Source of the DNA: Candidatus Pelagibacter sp.
Lineage (GTDB): Bacteria; Pseudomonadota; Alphaproteobacteria; Pelagibacterales; Pelagibacteraceae
Reading direction: 5' to 3'
Length of the DNA: 64,000 bases
Assembly: GCA_028222445.1 (NCBI GenBank)
Contig: JAOISU010000001.1
Span: 62,001 to 126,000, forward strand
Below, piece after piece: positions 33,564 to 43,351 of this stretch (position 1 is the stretch's first letter; every line of letters begins with the position of its first letter). A program made the position numbers and the translations under genes. The notes under the pieces were generated by a model. It made no database searches. It was not told the origin of the DNA and saw nothing but the letters and a program-made list of their open reading frames with translations.

Positions 33564-35945
33564 TTATTGAATACTTGCTTGAGATTTATCCTCAGATTTA
33601 GAAATTTGCTCAACTTCAACCCACTCAACTCTTTTCAATTCTTTAGTTAAAGCTATTTTTAATACCTCATCCGCATACTCCACTGGAGTAATTTTTATAT
33701 CATCAACAATTTTCTTTGGCATATCTACTAAATCTTTTTCATTTTCTTTTGGTATAACAACTTGTTTGATTCCTGCTCTATGCGCAGCTAATAATTTTTC
33801 TTTAAGTCCACCAATAGGTAAAACTTGTCCCGTTAAAGTAACTTCACCAGTCATTGCAACATCTCTTCTAACAGGAATTTTTGTAATTGCTGAAACAATT
33901 GAAGTAACCATACCTATACCCGCAGAAGGACCATCTTTAGGAGTTGCTCCTTCAGGAACATGAATATGGAAATCTTTCTTCTCAAATAATGGAGGAATAA
34001 TTCCATAATCTAAACTCTTAGATCTTATAAATGATTTAGCAGCCTTAATTGATTCTTGCATTACATCTCCAAGTTTTCCAGTAATTTGCATTCTACCCTT
34101 TCCTGGCATAACAACAGTTTCAATCTTAAGTATCTCTCCACCGTATTCAGTCCAAGCTAAACCGGTTACAACACCAATTTTATCTTTGCTCTCAAGTTCA
34201 CCGAATTTAAATTTTTGTATTCCTAAGAAATCATGAAGGTTTTTTAAATCTACTTTAACCCCTTTTTCTTCACCAGAGACAACTTTTTTTACAACCTTAC
34301 GAGCAACTTTTGAAATTTCTCTTTCTAAGTTTCTAACACCAGATTCTTTAGTATAACTTCTAATAATTTCTTTGATTATATCATCAGATAGAGTCATTTC
34401 ATTCTCTTTAACACCATTGTCTTTTATCTGTTTTGGTAAAAGATAATTGTTTGCTATATTAATTTTTTCATCCTCTGTATATCCAGCCAATCTTATAACT
34501 TCCATTCTATCTAGTAATGGTGGCAATATGTTTAGTGTATTAGCTGTTGTAACAAACATTACATCAGATAAATCATAATCAACCTCCAGATAATGATCGT
34601 TAAATGTTGAGTTTTGTTCAGGATCCAATGCCTCTAATAATGCTGATGAAGGGTCACCTCTATAGTCATTACCAATTTTATCAATTTCATCTAAAAGAAT
34701 TAGAGGATTTTTAGTTCCTGCTTTCTTCATCATCTGAATAATCTTTCCTGGTAAAGACCCAATATAAGTTCTTCTATGCCCTCTAATCTCAGCTTCATCG
34801 CGCATCCCTCCAACAGATACTCTTACAAATTCTCTATTAGTTGCTTTCGCTATTGATTTACCTAAAGAAGTTTTTCCAACACCTGGGGGTCCAACTAAAC
34901 ATAAGATTGGCCCTTTAATTTTATCCATTCTTTTTTGGACTGCTAAGAACTCAATAATTCTTTCTTTTACTTTTTCTAGACCAAAGTGATCAGCATCCAA
35001 TACTGATAATGCTTTTTTAAGATCAATATCAACTTCGCTTTTTTTATACCATGGAAGATCTATCATCCAATCAAGATAATTTCTAATTACAGTTGCTTCA
35101 GCAGACATCGGGCTCATATTTTTTAATTTTTTTAACTCTGCCATACATTTTTTTTCTACATCTTTGGGCATTTTTGCTTTGATGATTGATTTGTTCAGAC
35201 TAGACGTTTCATCTTTACCATCTTCAATTTCACCTAACTCTTTTTGAATTGCTTTAAGTTGCTCATTCAAATAATATTCTCTTTGAGTTTTCTCCATTTG
35301 AGTTTTAACTCTACCTCTAATTCTCTTTTCAACTCCTATAATACTAGTTTCATTTTCCATGATTTTGATAATGGAATTTAATCTCTTCTTGACATCTACA
35401 GTCTCAAAAATTTGTTGTTTTTCTAAAATGGTAGCTGTTAAGTGTGAGGCAATATTATCAGCAATATGAGATGCATCAGTTAATTTTTTAATATTATTAA
35501 TTGTCTCTGTTGAAACTTTTTTATTAATTGAAGTAAGTTTTTCTAATCTTCTTACCGCAGTCATAGCTAAAGGTACTAAATCTTCATCTTTGGACACTAC
35601 ATCATGATGATGAGCGTATTCACAAACTATAAATTTTTCATTGTCTTTAAAATCTAATATCTTAACTCTTTTACTTCCCTCTACTAAAACTTTAACTGTT
35701 CCATCGGGTAATTTTAATAATTGAAGTATATTACCTTCGCAACCATACATAAATATATCTGTCTTTTTGGGATCATCTATTTCTGAGTTTTTTTGAGTAA
35801 CAAGGATAATCTTTTTATCCTTTTTCATTACTTCATTAAGGGCTGCAATTGATTTATCTCTTCCAACAAATAAAGGAATTACCATATTTGGAAACACCAC
35901 TATATCTCTTAATGGCAACAAGGGTCGTTCTATTTTAACATCCAT
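33564..35945 (-). CDS. lon: ATP-dependent protease La (Lon)
   Basis: The 793-residue protein has the N-terminal substrate-binding domain ('[20 protein letters not shown]'), a AAA+ module with Walker A '[15 protein letters not shown]' and Walker B '[11 protein letters not shown]', and a C-terminal protease domain with the catalytic Ser in '[12 protein letters not shown]' and Lys in '[10 protein letters not shown]'. Lon degrades misfolded and regulatory proteins. It is downstream of clpX with 62 bases between, in the standard alphaproteobacterial order tig-clpP-clpX-lon. Length is normal for the family. Confidence 0.97.
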   Translation of the reverse strand: MDVKIERPLLPLRDIVVFPNMVIPLFVGRDKSIAALNEVMKKDKKIILVTQKNSEIDDPKKTDIFMYGCEGNILQLLKLPDGTVKVLVEGSKRVKILDFKDNEKFIVCEYAHHHDVVSKDEDLVPLAMTAVRRLEKLTSINKKVSTETINNIKKLTDASHIADNIASHLTATILEKQQIFETVDVKKRLNSIIKIMENETSIIGVEKRIRGRVKTQMEKTQREYYLNEQLKAIQKELGEIEDGKDETSSLNKSIIKAKMPKDVEKKCMAELKKLKNMSPMSAEATVIRNYLDWMIDLPWYKKSEVDIDLKKALSVLDADHFGLEKVKERIIEFLAVQKRMDKIKGPILCLVGPPGVGKTSLGKSIAKATNREFVRVSVGGMRDEAEIRGHRRTYIGSLPGKIIQMMKKAGTKNPLILLDEIDKIGNDYRGDPSSALLEALDPEQNSTFNDHYLEVDYDLSDVMFVTTANTLNILPPLLDRMEVIRLAGYTEDEKINIANNYLLPKQIKDNGVKENEMTLSDDIIKEIIRSYTKESGVRNLEREISKVARKVVKKVVSGEEKGVKVDLKNLHDFLGIQKFKFGELESKDKIGVVTGLAWTEYGGEILKIETVVMPGKGRMQITGKLGDVMQESIKAAKSFIRSKSLDYGIIPPLFEKKDFHIHVPEGATPKDGPSAGIGMVTSIVSAITKIPVRRDVAMTGEVTLTGQVLPIGGLKEKLLAAHRAGIKQVVIPKENEKDLVDMPKKIVDDIKITPVEYADEVLKIALTKELKRVEWVEVEQISKSEDKSQASIQ

Positions 35946-36007
35946 AATCTAAATATGGATATTAAAAAAAAATTTGCAATAGCTATTTATTAGTTATTAA
36001 CGTTAAA

Positions 36008-37276
36008 TTAGGCAGCAGATGTTTTTTCTGTCTTAGTTTTTGTATTATTTTTTGAATGAACAATGATAGGTTGCGATAGACCTTTAGCCGCACTAGCATC
36101 TACTATCACTTCTTCGACATTATCCTGACTTGGTAAATCATACATAGTCTTTAATAAAATGTTTTCTAGGATTGATCTTAGTCCTCTAGCACCAGTTTTT
36201 TTATTGATTGCTTTTTGTGCAATTTCTTTCACTGCATTTTCTTTAAAACTTAATTTTGCACCATCTAATTTAAATAATTCTTGATATTGTTTGATTAAAG
36301 AGTTTTTGGGTTCTTGTAATATTTTAATTAAAGATTTCTCATCTAAATCTTCTAGTGTAGCTATCATTGGTAATCTTCCAATAAACTCTGGTATCAAACC
36401 ATATTTCAATAAATCTTCAGGTTCTAAGGTTTTCATCCACTCACCAGTTTTTTTATCATCAGTTTTTTTAACATTTGCACCAAAACCAATAGAAGTTCCC
36501 TTGTCTCTTTGTGAAATAATTTTATCTAAACCAGCAAATGCGCCACCACAAATAAATAGTATATTTGTAGTATCAACTTGTAAAAATTCTTGTTGAGGGT
36601 GCTTCCTTCCTCCTTGAGGTGGAACACTCGCAACTGTTCCTTCCATAATCTTCAAAAGAGCTTGTTGAACACCTTCACCAGAAACATCTCTTGTAATTGA
36701 AGGGTTTTCAGATTTTCTGCTAATCTTATCTACTTCATCAATGTAGACAATTCCACGTTGTGCTTTTTCTACATTATAATCAGCTGCTTGTAATAATTTT
36801 AAAATAATGTTTTCAACATCTTCACCAACATAACCAGCTTCTGTAAGAGTTGTTGCATCAGCCATTGTGAAAGGAACATCAAGTATTCTAGCCAAAGTTT
36901 GTGCTAATAAGGTTTTACCACAACCTGTAGGACCCACTAGTAGAATATTAGATTTTGAAAGTTCAACAGTTTTACTAGTCTTGCTTTCATAGTTTAATCT
37001 TTTGTAGTGATTATGCACCGCTACAGACAAAACTTTTTTTGCATGAGGCTGTCCAATTACATAATCATCTAATACTGCACAAATTTCTTTTGGCGATGGT
37101 AATCCATCTTGATGTTTTACAAATGAGTCTTTGCTTTCTTCTTTTATAATATCCATACAAAGTTCAACACACTCATCACAGATAAAAACTGTTGGACCAG
37201 CAATTAATTTTCTAACTTCATGTTGGCTCTTGCCACAGAAAGAACAGTAAAGAATATTTTTATTATTTGTGCTCAT
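36008..37276 (-). CDS. clpX: ATP-dependent Clp protease ATP-binding subunit ClpX
   Basis: The 422-residue unfoldase starts with a C4 zinc finger (Cys11, Cys14, Cys33, Cys36 in 'YCSFCGK' and '[10 protein letters not shown]'), then the AAA+ domain with Walker A '[17 protein letters not shown]', the pore loop 'AGYVGEDVE', Walker B '[10 protein letters not shown]' and the ClpP-docking 'IGFGAN'. It delivers substrates to ClpP, encoded 89 bases upstream. The Ala/Thr/Lys-rich last 15 residues are a non-conserved tail. Confidence 0.97.
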   Translation of the reverse strand: MSTNNKNILYCSFCGKSQHEVRKLIAGPTVFICDECVELCMDIIKEESKDSFVKHQDGLPSPKEICAVLDDYVIGQPHAKKVLSVAVHNHYKRLNYESKTSKTVELSKSNILLVGPTGCGKTLLAQTLARILDVPFTMADATTLTEAGYVGEDVENIILKLLQAADYNVEKAQRGIVYIDEVDKISRKSENPSITRDVSGEGVQQALLKIMEGTVASVPPQGGRKHPQQEFLQVDTTNILFICGGAFAGLDKIISQRDKGTSIGFGANVKKTDDKKTGEWMKTLEPEDLLKYGLIPEFIGRLPMIATLEDLDEKSLIKILQEPKNSLIKQYQELFKLDGAKLSFKENAVKEIAQKAINKKTGARGLRSILENILLKTMYDLPSQDNVEEVIVDASAAKGLSQPIIVHSKNNTKTKTEKTSAA

Positions 37277-37364
37277 AATTTATAAACGAATCAATGTTGT
37301 TACTTTAATATAGATGACTCATACTAATCAAGTATGTACTTAATAATTTTCAAGATATTGTGGT

Positions 37365-37976
37365 TTAAGATCTGTTCTCTACTACTTCATCTATTAAACC
37401 AAAGTCTTTAGCAATATCAGAGGTCATAAAATTATCTCTTTCAAGAGCTTTTTTAATATCATCTACTGATTTGCCAGTGTGCTTTGAGTAAATTTCATTA
37501 AGTCTTTTTTTAAGTGCCAAGACTTCATTTGCATGAATTTCAATATCTGTAGCTTGACCTTGAAAACCAGCAGATGGTTGGTGAACCATAATTCTAGAAT
37601 TAGGTAGAGAAAACCTTTTACCTTTTTTTCCAGCAGCTAAAAGAAAAGATCCCATTGAAGCAGCCTGCCCAATGCATAAAGTTGAAACATCTGGTTTGAT
37701 GTATTGCATAGTATCATAAATACCTAGACCAGCAGTTACAAGACCACCTGGACTATTAATATATAAATTAATTTCTTTTTTTGGATCCTCAGATTCTAAA
37801 AATAAAAGTTGAGCGGTAACAAGAGACGCTACGTTATCGTTAATTGGTCCAACTAAAAAAATTATTCTTTCTTTTAAAAGTCTCGAATAAATATCATAAG
37901 CTCTTTCACCCCTGTTAGATTGTTCCACAACCATAGGGACCAATGTATTCATTTGATCAGAAAAATTTGTTGTCAT
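37365..37976 (-). CDS. clpP: ATP-dependent Clp protease proteolytic subunit
   Basis: The 203-residue serine protease has the catalytic triad Ser107 ('[11 protein letters not shown]'), His132 ('[11 protein letters not shown]') and Asp181 ('[11 protein letters not shown]'), each four residues before the E. coli numbering. It forms the tetradecameric chamber served by ClpX, encoded next. It lies 32 bases after tig on the same strand, so the three genes are likely co-transcribed. Length and active site are ordinary. Confidence 0.97.
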   Translation of the reverse strand: MTTNFSDQMNTLVPMVVEQSNRGERAYDIYSRLLKERIIFLVGPINDNVASLVTAQLLFLESEDPKKEINLYINSPGGLVTAGLGIYDTMQYIKPDVSTLCIGQAASMGSFLLAAGKKGKRFSLPNSRIMVHQPSAGFQGQATDIEIHANEVLALKKRLNEIYSKHTGKSVDDIKKALERDNFMTSDIAKDFGLIDEVVENRS

Positions 37977-38008
37977 AAGTTGATTCTTATCAGTTATACA
38001 ACTTGTGA

Positions 38009-39424
38009 TTACTTTTTGCTAACTTTTTTTGGTGCAGCTTTTTTTGTTTTTGTGGGCTTAGTTGCAGCTTTTTTGGGTGCTGCTTTTTTTTGTGAATCTT
38101 CCTGATCATGATCGTGATTATGATCATGCTCTTGTTTTTGATGTTCTTTTAGTATTTTTTCAGCTTCGTCTTTGCTTATTTCTTTTTTATTAGGTTTTGC
38201 TTTTGATTTAATTACATCAATTATTTTTTCTTCATATACTGTTCCTCTTAAGCTAGCCAAAGCTGATGGATTTTTTTGATAAAATTCCATAACCATTTTT
38301 TCTTGACCTGGCATCATTCTAAGTTGTTTTTGTACCTCGGCTTGTATTTCTTGCTCTGTAACTTTAATTTTGTTTTGCTCACCAAACTCATTCAAGATTA
38401 ATCCAACTTTAATTCTTTTTTTAGCTATTTCTTCAAATTTTTTTCTACTTTTTTTAGAGTCTTCCTCACTCATGCCTTGTGATAAAATTTTAACCTCTTC
38501 TTCTAAAAGATTTTCAGGAATTTCGTCGACTTTAAAATTTTCAATTTCTTTAAGAATTTGTGTTTTAGCCAACCTACCTAAAGAATTTTTATATTCATCA
38601 TTAATTTGCTTAGATACTAAAATTTTTAAATCAGCTAAGTCTTTAGCTCCTAAATTTTTTGCAAATTCGTCATTTATTTTTACTTCTTCAGATTTTCTTA
38701 CAGATATAATCTTACATGTAAAACTAGCTTTTTTATTAGCAAATTCTTTATGAGGGTAATTTTCAGGTAGTGTAGCCTCTACAACTTTTTCGTCGTTTTT
38801 TTTGACACCAATTAATTGGTCATCAAATCCTTTAATAAATAAATCTTTTCCAAGTATTAATTGAGTATTTTTACCTTCACCACCAGTAAATTCTTTACCA
38901 TCAATTGTTGCTTTATAATCAAAAATAACCAAATTTTCTTTTAAAGCTTTTGTTTCATCAGCAACATCTTTAAAGTTATTCTGACTTTTGGCGATTTCAT
39001 TAATTCTCTTATCTGTTTCTGAATTATCAATTTTAACTGAATATTCATCAAATTTTATATTTTCAACAGACTTAAGTTCAACTTTTGGAAGTTCTGTTAC
39101 AGAAATCACATATTCTAAATCCTTATCTTCTCCATAGGTTTTTAAATCAAGTTTTGGTTGGCCTGCTGGTTTTATTTTATTATCCTCTAATGCCTTGGTG
39201 GATGTTTCTTTTAAAACCTTGTCTAAAACCTCACTAAAAATTGCTTGGCCAAATTGTCTTTTGAGAATTTCTTTGGGAACTTTTCCTGGTCTAAAGCCTT
39301 TTAAATTAACAGTCCCTTTAATTTCTTCATACTTTGCGTCCATATGAGTATTCATAGTTTTTTTATCTATGAAAACTTTAATGTCCTTATTTAAACCTTT
39401 TATATTTTCTACTGTTACTTTCAT
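38009..39424 (-). CDS. tig: Trigger factor with His-rich and Lys/Ala-rich tail
   Basis: From the ATG at 39424 (471 residues) the protein begins '[20 protein letters not shown]', the ribosome-binding domain with '[17 protein letters not shown]', followed by the FKBP-type prolyl isomerase domain and the C-terminal chaperone domain. An in-frame ATG at 39469 would run into the tRNA-Leu and is rejected. Trigger factor binds nascent chains at the ribosome exit. Odd here is the tail of about 45 residues: a His/Asp run ('[10 protein letters not shown]') then repeats of 'KKAAPKK', which could bind metal or nucleic acid. The gene starts 15 bases after the tRNA 3' end. Confidence 0.95.
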   Translation of the reverse strand: MKVTVENIKGLNKDIKVFIDKKTMNTHMDAKYEEIKGTVNLKGFRPGKVPKEILKRQFGQAIFSEVLDKVLKETSTKALEDNKIKPAGQPKLDLKTYGEDKDLEYVISVTELPKVELKSVENIKFDEYSVKIDNSETDKRINEIAKSQNNFKDVADETKALKENLVIFDYKATIDGKEFTGGEGKNTQLILGKDLFIKGFDDQLIGVKKNDEKVVEATLPENYPHKEFANKKASFTCKIISVRKSEEVKINDEFAKNLGAKDLADLKILVSKQINDEYKNSLGRLAKTQILKEIENFKVDEIPENLLEEEVKILSQGMSEEDSKKSRKKFEEIAKKRIKVGLILNEFGEQNKIKVTEQEIQAEVQKQLRMMPGQEKMVMEFYQKNPSALASLRGTVYEEKIIDVIKSKAKPNKKEISKDEAEKILKEHQKQEHDHNHDHDQEDSQKKAAPKKAATKPTKTKKAAPKKVSKK

Positions 39425-39439
39425 AATTTTATAACTTTT

Positions 39440-39524
39440 TGGTAGGCGAAAAAGGACTCGAACCTTCACATCTTGCGATACTGGTTCCTAAGACCAGCGC
39501 GTCTACCAATTCCGCCATTCGCCC
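39440..39524 (-). tRNA. tRNA-Leu (TAG)
   Basis: The minus strand gives an 85-nt class II tRNA with a long variable arm and encoded CCA (39442-39440). The acceptor arms GGGCGAA and TTCGCCT pair over seven positions, and the anticodon stem-loop CTGGT-CTTAGGA-ACCAG has anticodon TAG, reading CUA/CUN leucine codons. The T-arm includes GGTTCGAGTCC. It lies immediately upstream of tig, with which it may be co-transcribed and released by processing. A small palindrome (39522-39537) overlaps its first three bases. Confidence 0.93.
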
Positions 39525-39624
39525 ACAATCTTGTGGGGTTTTATATATTATTGATATCATTTGTCCAATGACAATAATTATAAAATATATTAATAATCAT
39601 GAGATTTAGTAATAATTTAAAAAA

Positions 39625-39876
39625 ATGATAATTTCACCCTGCATTAGTATATGTAAAACCGATCCCCAAACAGGGTATTGTTACGGTTGTGGTAGAAACA
39701 ACGAAGAAAAAAAAATGTGGAAATTAGACAGTACTACTAATCAATGGAAACAAGATAATTTAATTAACATTCAACAAAGACTTAACGGTTGGCAACTTGA
39801 GAGCTTTAAAGATTCATACAAACATAAAACAGAGAATGGTATTTCTTTATACAAAAAGAGTTTAAATAATGAGTAA
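39625..39876 (+). CDS. DUF1289 domain protein
   Basis: The 83-residue protein starts 'ISPCISICKTDPQTGYCYGC' followed by 'GRNNEEKKMW', the DUF1289 signature with four conserved Cys residues that probably bind zinc or an iron-sulfur centre. The family is widespread and its function unknown. It is the first gene on the plus strand after the divergent tRNA-Leu, and overlaps the small membrane-protein gene downstream by 8 bases. Confidence 0.85.
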   Translation: MIISPCISICKTDPQTGYCYGCGRNNEEKKMWKLDSTTNQWKQDNLINIQQRLNGWQLESFKDSYKHKTENGISLYKKSLNNE

Positions 39877-40039
39877 ATCAACATTAGCTATTATAATTTA
39901 TATAGCAGGACTTATATTTGGTGCTTTAGTGCTAGATTTATGGAGTGCAGAAACAGGGCCCAAAGCCTTCATTGGTATTGGTTGGACAGCCATTCTACTT
40001 GTTGCTCTACTCCATGCTGATAAGTATGAAAAAAAATAG
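39869..40039 (+). CDS. Small two-helix membrane protein
   Basis: An open frame of 56 residues with start ATG at 39869 and TAG at 40037-40039, beginning 'MSKSTLAIIIYIAGLIFGAL' and containing a second hydrophobic helix 'FIGIGWTAILLVALL' before a Lys-rich end. It overlaps DUF1289 by 8 bases and the next gene by 14, in tandem, which supports expression as part of this operon. I recognise no family. The two helices with a Glu/Thr/Gly loop suggest an inner-membrane protein. Confidence 0.6.
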   Translation: MSKSTLAIIIYIAGLIFGALVLDLWSAETGPKAFIGIGWTAILLVALLHADKYEKK

Positions 40040-40460
40040 TTTACAAACTAAAATAATTTATTTTTTATTTTTTTTTATTGGCATTCAATCAGTATCTATT
40101 TCAGAAATAATGCATTTGACTGGTTGCAAAAACCTAAAAGATGGGTTTATTAAAAATGAATATATTTTAAACTTTGAAAAATCATTAATGATTAGAAATT
40201 ATATATATGACAATAAGACATTTAAAAGATATAAGTCTACTGATCTAAGTGTGAAACAAGAAGGTTCAGTAGAAAGATTTATTTATGAAGAATCAGATCT
40301 AATTTATACTGATAAAATTGGCTATCCACAGTTCTACACTCAACTTATGTTTAAAAAAGATAGTCCAATAATAAATATCAAAACAGTAATTAACGGAGAA
40401 GAAGGTATATCAAAAATATCTACTTGCAAAAAAGTTGAGGTATTTGTTAAAGAAAGTTAA
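40026..40460 (+). CDS. Hypothetical secreted protein
   Basis: I do not recognise a family. From the ATG at 40026 the protein (144 residues) has an N-terminal signal or anchor segment 'KIIYFLFFFIGIQSVSIS' and a soluble part with Cys in 'LTGCKNLKDGF' and 'ISTCKKVEVF' that could form a disulfide. An in-frame ATG at 39945 lies well inside the preceding membrane-protein gene and gives an N-terminus without a proper signal sequence. It overlaps that gene by 14 bases and a tiny convergent gene by 4. Confidence 0.62.
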   Translation: MKKNSLQTKIIYFLFFFIGIQSVSISEIMHLTGCKNLKDGFIKNEYILNFEKSLMIRNYIYDNKTFKRYKSTDLSVKQEGSVERFIYEESDLIYTDKIGYPQFYTQLMFKKDSPIINIKTVINGEEGISKISTCKKVEVFVKES

Positions 40461-40594
40461 GATTTTTTATTTTTTTTATTTAACTTACTTATAAAATTAG
40501 TTTTTTTTGGAATAGGTCTATTGCTTGTAATATTACTTCTATGTTTAGCAAATGCTTGTTTTTGAGCTAACTTCATTGCTTTTTTTGATGACAT
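40457..40594 (-). CDS. Lys-rich 45-residue microprotein (candidate)
   Basis: A minus-strand frame with ATG at 40594 and TAA at 40457-40459 encodes 45 residues starting 'MSSKKAMKLAQKQAFAKHRS' and ending in a run of Lys and Asn. It is strongly basic with no hydrophobic segment, so a nucleic-acid or ribosome-associated protein is possible. It fills the gap between two longer genes and overlaps the plus-strand gene by 4 bases. The A-rich composition means a chance frame cannot be excluded. Confidence 0.4.
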   Translation of the reverse strand: MSSKKAMKLAQKQAFAKHRSNITSNRPIPKKTNFISKLNKKNKKS

Positions 40595-40630
40595 TATTTT
40601 ATTCTATATTTATTCCTAATAAAATAAACT

Positions 40631-41191
40631 TTAATTAATTGAAATTTTTTGTCTTTGTAAAACGTTAAAATTTTTATCAGTAATTACCATTTCACCAGAT
40701 GAAACAGCAGTATTCGTAACTTCTAAGATTGTAACATAGTGGGTAATTAAAACTAAATTTTTACTACTATTCCATTCATTTACATATTCTTTTAGTTCTT
40801 TGATTTGTTTGGTTTTATTTTTTGAAAATTTTTCACTAAAAAAAGAATTTAAAAAGCTTTTTGTTTCAAATTTTTTAAAAGCATATTCAGCTGTTTGTTT
40901 GCATCTACACCATTCACTAGATAAAACTTTATCAACCTTTATTTGATTTTTTGTAAAAAAAATTCCTAAATTTACAGATTGAACGATGCCCTCTTCATTT
41001 AAATTCCGTTGGGTGGAACAATCGGTTACATCAAAATTGCTAGGATCTCCTCCTCCAGGGGCATAAGCATGTCTCACAAATATTAATTTTCCTCCTTCCT
41101 TTAAAATATTTTCAATGTTTGTGTTAGAATAAGTTTTAAATGGTAGATTGAAAGATATAAGTAAAAATATTAAAATTTTAATAAGTTTCAT
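40631..41191 (-). CDS. Histidine-phosphatase-family protein, exported
   Basis: The 186-residue protein has a signal peptide (to about 'KTYSNT', residue 24) and the phosphoglycerate-mutase-fold motif 'LIFVRHAYAPGG' with the phosphorylated His, 'VLSSEWCRCKQTAEYAF' with a catalytic Arg, and a second His in 'VLITHYVTILEV'. The usual RHG is RHA, as in several periplasmic members. It probably dephosphorylates a small molecule in the periplasm; the substrate is unknown. It is divergent from the UDG gene by 2 bases. Confidence 0.83.
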   Translation of the reverse strand: MKLIKILIFLLISFNLPFKTYSNTNIENILKEGGKLIFVRHAYAPGGGDPSNFDVTDCSTQRNLNEEGIVQSVNLGIFFTKNQIKVDKVLSSEWCRCKQTAEYAFKKFETKSFLNSFFSEKFSKNKTKQIKELKEYVNEWNSSKNLVLITHYVTILEVTNTAVSSGEMVITDKNFNVLQRQKISIN

Positions 41192-41193
41192 GA

Positions 41194-41874
41194 ATGACTA
41201 TTAAGTTCGAAAAAATAAATAATTCAATAATTAAATGTAAAAAATGTCCTCGCTTAATTAGTTATAGTAAAAAAATTTCAAAAGACAAAAGAAAGCAAAA
41301 TATTAATGAAATTTATTGGGGAAAACCTGTGCCCGGGTTTGGTGACATTAATGGCAAATTAATGATTATTGGACTTGCTCCTGCAGCACATGGAGGAACA
41401 AGAACGGGTAGAGCTTTTACTGGAGATAAGTCGGGTGATTTTTTATTTAATTGTCTCTATAAAGTTCAAATTTCAAATCAACCTAAATCTACAAACATCA
41501 ATGATGGTTTAAAATTAAAAAATACTTACATCACAAACATACTTAAGTGTGTTCCCCCAGAAGATAAGCCCTTAAAAAGTGAGTTGGATAATTGTTCAAG
41601 TTATTTTGATTATGAAATTAAAAATTTAAAAAAATTGAAGGTAATTTTAACTCTAGGAAAGATAGCTTTTGATAATTGCATTAAATTTTATAATAAAAGT
41701 TATAAATTTGAAAAAAAATTAAAATTCAAGCATGGAGCAAAATATAAGCTGCCAGATGGGAGGACTTTAATTGCAAGCTATCATCCGAGTCCAAGAAATG
41801 TAAATACTAAAATTATTAATACAAAAAAAATGATTTCATTATTAAGAAAAGCTAAAAAATTATTTAAACTTTAA
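41194..41874 (+). CDS. Type 5 uracil-DNA glycosylase family protein
   Basis: The 226-residue protein has the iron-sulfur ligands Cys15, Cys18 ('KCKKCPRL'), Cys119 and Cys134, and the active-site motif 'IIGLAPAAHGGTRTGRAFTG' with motif-B 'SYHPSPRN'. The Ala-Pro-Ala-Ala-His form marks the UdgB (type 5) branch, which removes uracil and some other deaminated bases from DNA and lacks the Asp of classic Ung. It is divergent from the phosphatase and converges with ybgC by 11 bases. It is the only UDG seen in the window. Confidence 0.87.
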   Translation: MTIKFEKINNSIIKCKKCPRLISYSKKISKDKRKQNINEIYWGKPVPGFGDINGKLMIIGLAPAAHGGTRTGRAFTGDKSGDFLFNCLYKVQISNQPKSTNINDGLKLKNTYITNILKCVPPEDKPLKSELDNCSSYFDYEIKNLKKLKVILTLGKIAFDNCIKFYNKSYKFEKKLKFKHGAKYKLPDGRTLIASYHPSPRNVNTKIINTKKMISLLRKAKKLFKL

Positions 41875-42286
41875 TACTGTCACAAAAATAAGGTTTTAAA
41901 TCTTCAAATAAACTTCCTGGAATTTTCATAGGTTTTCCTTCTTCATTAACAAAGACCAAGTGAACTTTAGCTTCTGTTATCAAATCTTCATCCCTACTAA
42001 TAAATTGATTCATAAAAAACGAGGTTTTTGTAACTGACTTTATAAAAGATCTCACTTTAAGTTGATCCTCAAGATATGAGGGTTTTATGTATTCTATATT
42101 GCATGACTTTACTATTATTAAAGCTCCAAATTTTTCTTTTATCTTTTTATTACTGAAACCAAGTTCGACTAAGGCTTCAGTTCTAGCTCTTTCAAGAAAT
42201 TTTAGATAATTTGCATAATAAACTACACCACCCGCATCTGTGTCTTCATAATAAACTTTTAAATCATAAAAAAAATTTTCATGCAT
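41864..42286 (-). CDS. ybgC: YbgC-type acyl-CoA thioesterase
   Basis: The 140-residue hot-dog-fold protein has the 4-hydroxybenzoyl-CoA thioesterase motif 'VYYEDTDAGGVVYYANYLKF' with the catalytic Asp, and 'FLERARTEAL'. YbgC hydrolyses short-chain acyl-CoA and is normally the first gene of tol-pal; no tol genes follow here, so it is detached from that operon. It is cytoplasmic, peripheral to the membrane. The start codon faces a plus-strand microprotein gene. Confidence 0.88.
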   Translation of the reverse strand: MHENFFYDLKVYYEDTDAGGVVYYANYLKFLERARTEALVELGFSNKKIKEKFGALIIVKSCNIEYIKPSYLEDQLKVRSFIKSVTKTSFFMNQFISRDEDLITEAKVHLVFVNEEGKPMKIPGSLFEDLKPYFCDSIKV

Positions 42287-42338
42287 GTAATTATACTAAC
42301 AAAAAAAATGATTTTTAACATCAAAGTAAGATATAATA

Positions 42339-42479
42339 ATGATAATGAAAGTTTATATAATTTGGCTAACTACCGTTATAGCTTGGAATTTCATGGTGCC
42401 AGGAGCAACACCATTAGAAGATGTGGTTGTTGCTGTACTTTTGTCGTTAATGAGTATGTTTCTTAAAAAAAAACTTTAA
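42339..42479 (+). CDS. 46-residue membrane microprotein
   Basis: A plus-strand frame from ATG at 42339 (or 42345) to TAA at 42477-42479 encodes 'MIMKVYIIWLTTVIAWNFMV', then 'PGATPLEDVVVAVLLSLMSM' and a Lys-rich end. It has two hydrophobic stretches joined by a Pro-Gly turn, the pattern of a small inner-membrane protein, and a good codon context for this genome. It occupies the gap between ybgC and the DUF3047 gene. A longer overlapping frame at 42281-42466 is not hydrophobic and is considered spurious. I recognise no family. Confidence 0.5.
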   Translation: MIMKVYIIWLTTVIAWNFMVPGATPLEDVVVAVLLSLMSMFLKKKL

Positions 42480-42486
42480 ATCAAAT

Positions 42487-43131
42487 TTATTTATCTGAAA
42501 AATAAATATTTTGATAATACGATATTGCTTTTAGTTTTGAATTATCGGTATCAGTCATTATTGCTACACCTGAAATATTATCAACATCTAAACCATGTAA
42601 CTTCATAAAATCTTCTTTAACATTGGCTTTAACTGTAACCCATGTATTAGTTTTATCGATTGTAGTTGACAAAACATAGTCAATAGATTTTTTTGTGTAC
42701 GGACTAGGCCAATTTTGATCAATTATATTATTGCTTGAAAATACGTAGTTAATTGCTCTATTTGACAGGGGTGTTGCTCCTGTTTTTTTAATTACAAAAA
42801 CACGTGCTGCATAATCATGACCTTTTTTACTGTTTTCAATTATCCCTGAAAGATCTTTTTCAACTTTCCAAGTAATATTAATAAATGGTGTTTTATTTAA
42901 ATCTATTTCTATTTCCTTACCAAGTCCTGAGCCTACTCCTTCAGCTTCAGCTTTGATATAAGCACCATTCTCATTAGACCCAAGTGTCCATTTGGTTTCT
43001 CCTTTGACCTTTTTTACTTGTAGATTCTTGAACTCTTCATCCGTAAATTCAAATACCCTAATATTTTCAGCAACAGTACTGGTTGAAAATAGAATTAATG
43101 TTAGAAATAAAATTAAAAAGTTTTTTATCAT
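42487..43131 (-). CDS. DUF3047 exported protein
   Basis: The 214-residue protein has a signal peptide (cleavage near 'STSTVA', residue 20) and DUF3047 features: 'INITWKVEKDLSG', 'GHDYAARVFVIKKTGATPL', 'AINYVFSSNN' and 'WVTVKANVKEDF'. The family folds as a jelly-roll-like beta-sandwich that is probably periplasmic and of unknown role. It faces a microprotein and an SDR gene downstream on the same strand and may belong with the TRAP-NCS1-SDR run, from which it is separated by about 210 bases. Confidence 0.82.
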   Translation of the reverse strand: MIKNFLILFLTLILFSTSTVAENIRVFEFTDEEFKNLQVKKVKGETKWTLGSNENGAYIKAEAEGVGSGLGKEIEIDLNKTPFINITWKVEKDLSGIIENSKKGHDYAARVFVIKKTGATPLSNRAINYVFSSNNIIDQNWPSPYTKKSIDYVLSTTIDKTNTWVTVKANVKEDFMKLHGLDVDNISGVAIMTDTDNSKLKAISYYQNIYFSDK

Positions 43132-43222
43132 TGCAGTCTATATAGCTATTGTATTTCAAAAAACAATATTTGAACAAAATTTAAACATTTAAAAATCAAC
43201 TTTAGGTATTAATTCTAATGAT

Positions 43223-43351
43223 ATGAAAATAATTTCTATATTTGTCCTTTTAGTCTATTGGTCGGTAATACTGTTGGCACCTGTCATTTCTAAAGAACAA
43301 AAAATTTACAAGACTGAGACCAAAATAACCCTAAATAAGCTTAATAAGTAG
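43223..43351 (+). CDS. 42-residue signal-anchored microprotein (candidate)
   Basis: A frame from ATG at 43223 to TAG at 43349-43351 encodes 42 residues with an N-terminal hydrophobic helix 'MKIISIFVLLVYWSVILLAP' and a Lys/Thr-rich tail 'KEQKIYKTETKITLNKLNK'. It could be a membrane-anchored or secreted peptide. It overlaps the convergent SDR stop by 11 bases, like other streamlined gene ends in this window. No family is recognised, and a chance frame is possible. Confidence 0.42.
   Translation: MKIISIFVLLVYWSVILLAPVISKEQKIYKTETKITLNKLNK

Noticed and set aside
39425..39469. Longer trigger factor N-terminus from ATG at 39469
   Set aside because: It overlaps the tRNA-Leu 3' part and adds residues without family match; the ATG at 39424 begins the conserved domain.
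42281..42466. 61-codon plus-strand frame between ybgC and DUF3047
   Set aside because: Its product looks random, while the frame shifted by one base (42339-42479) gives a clean membrane microprotein covering the same bases.
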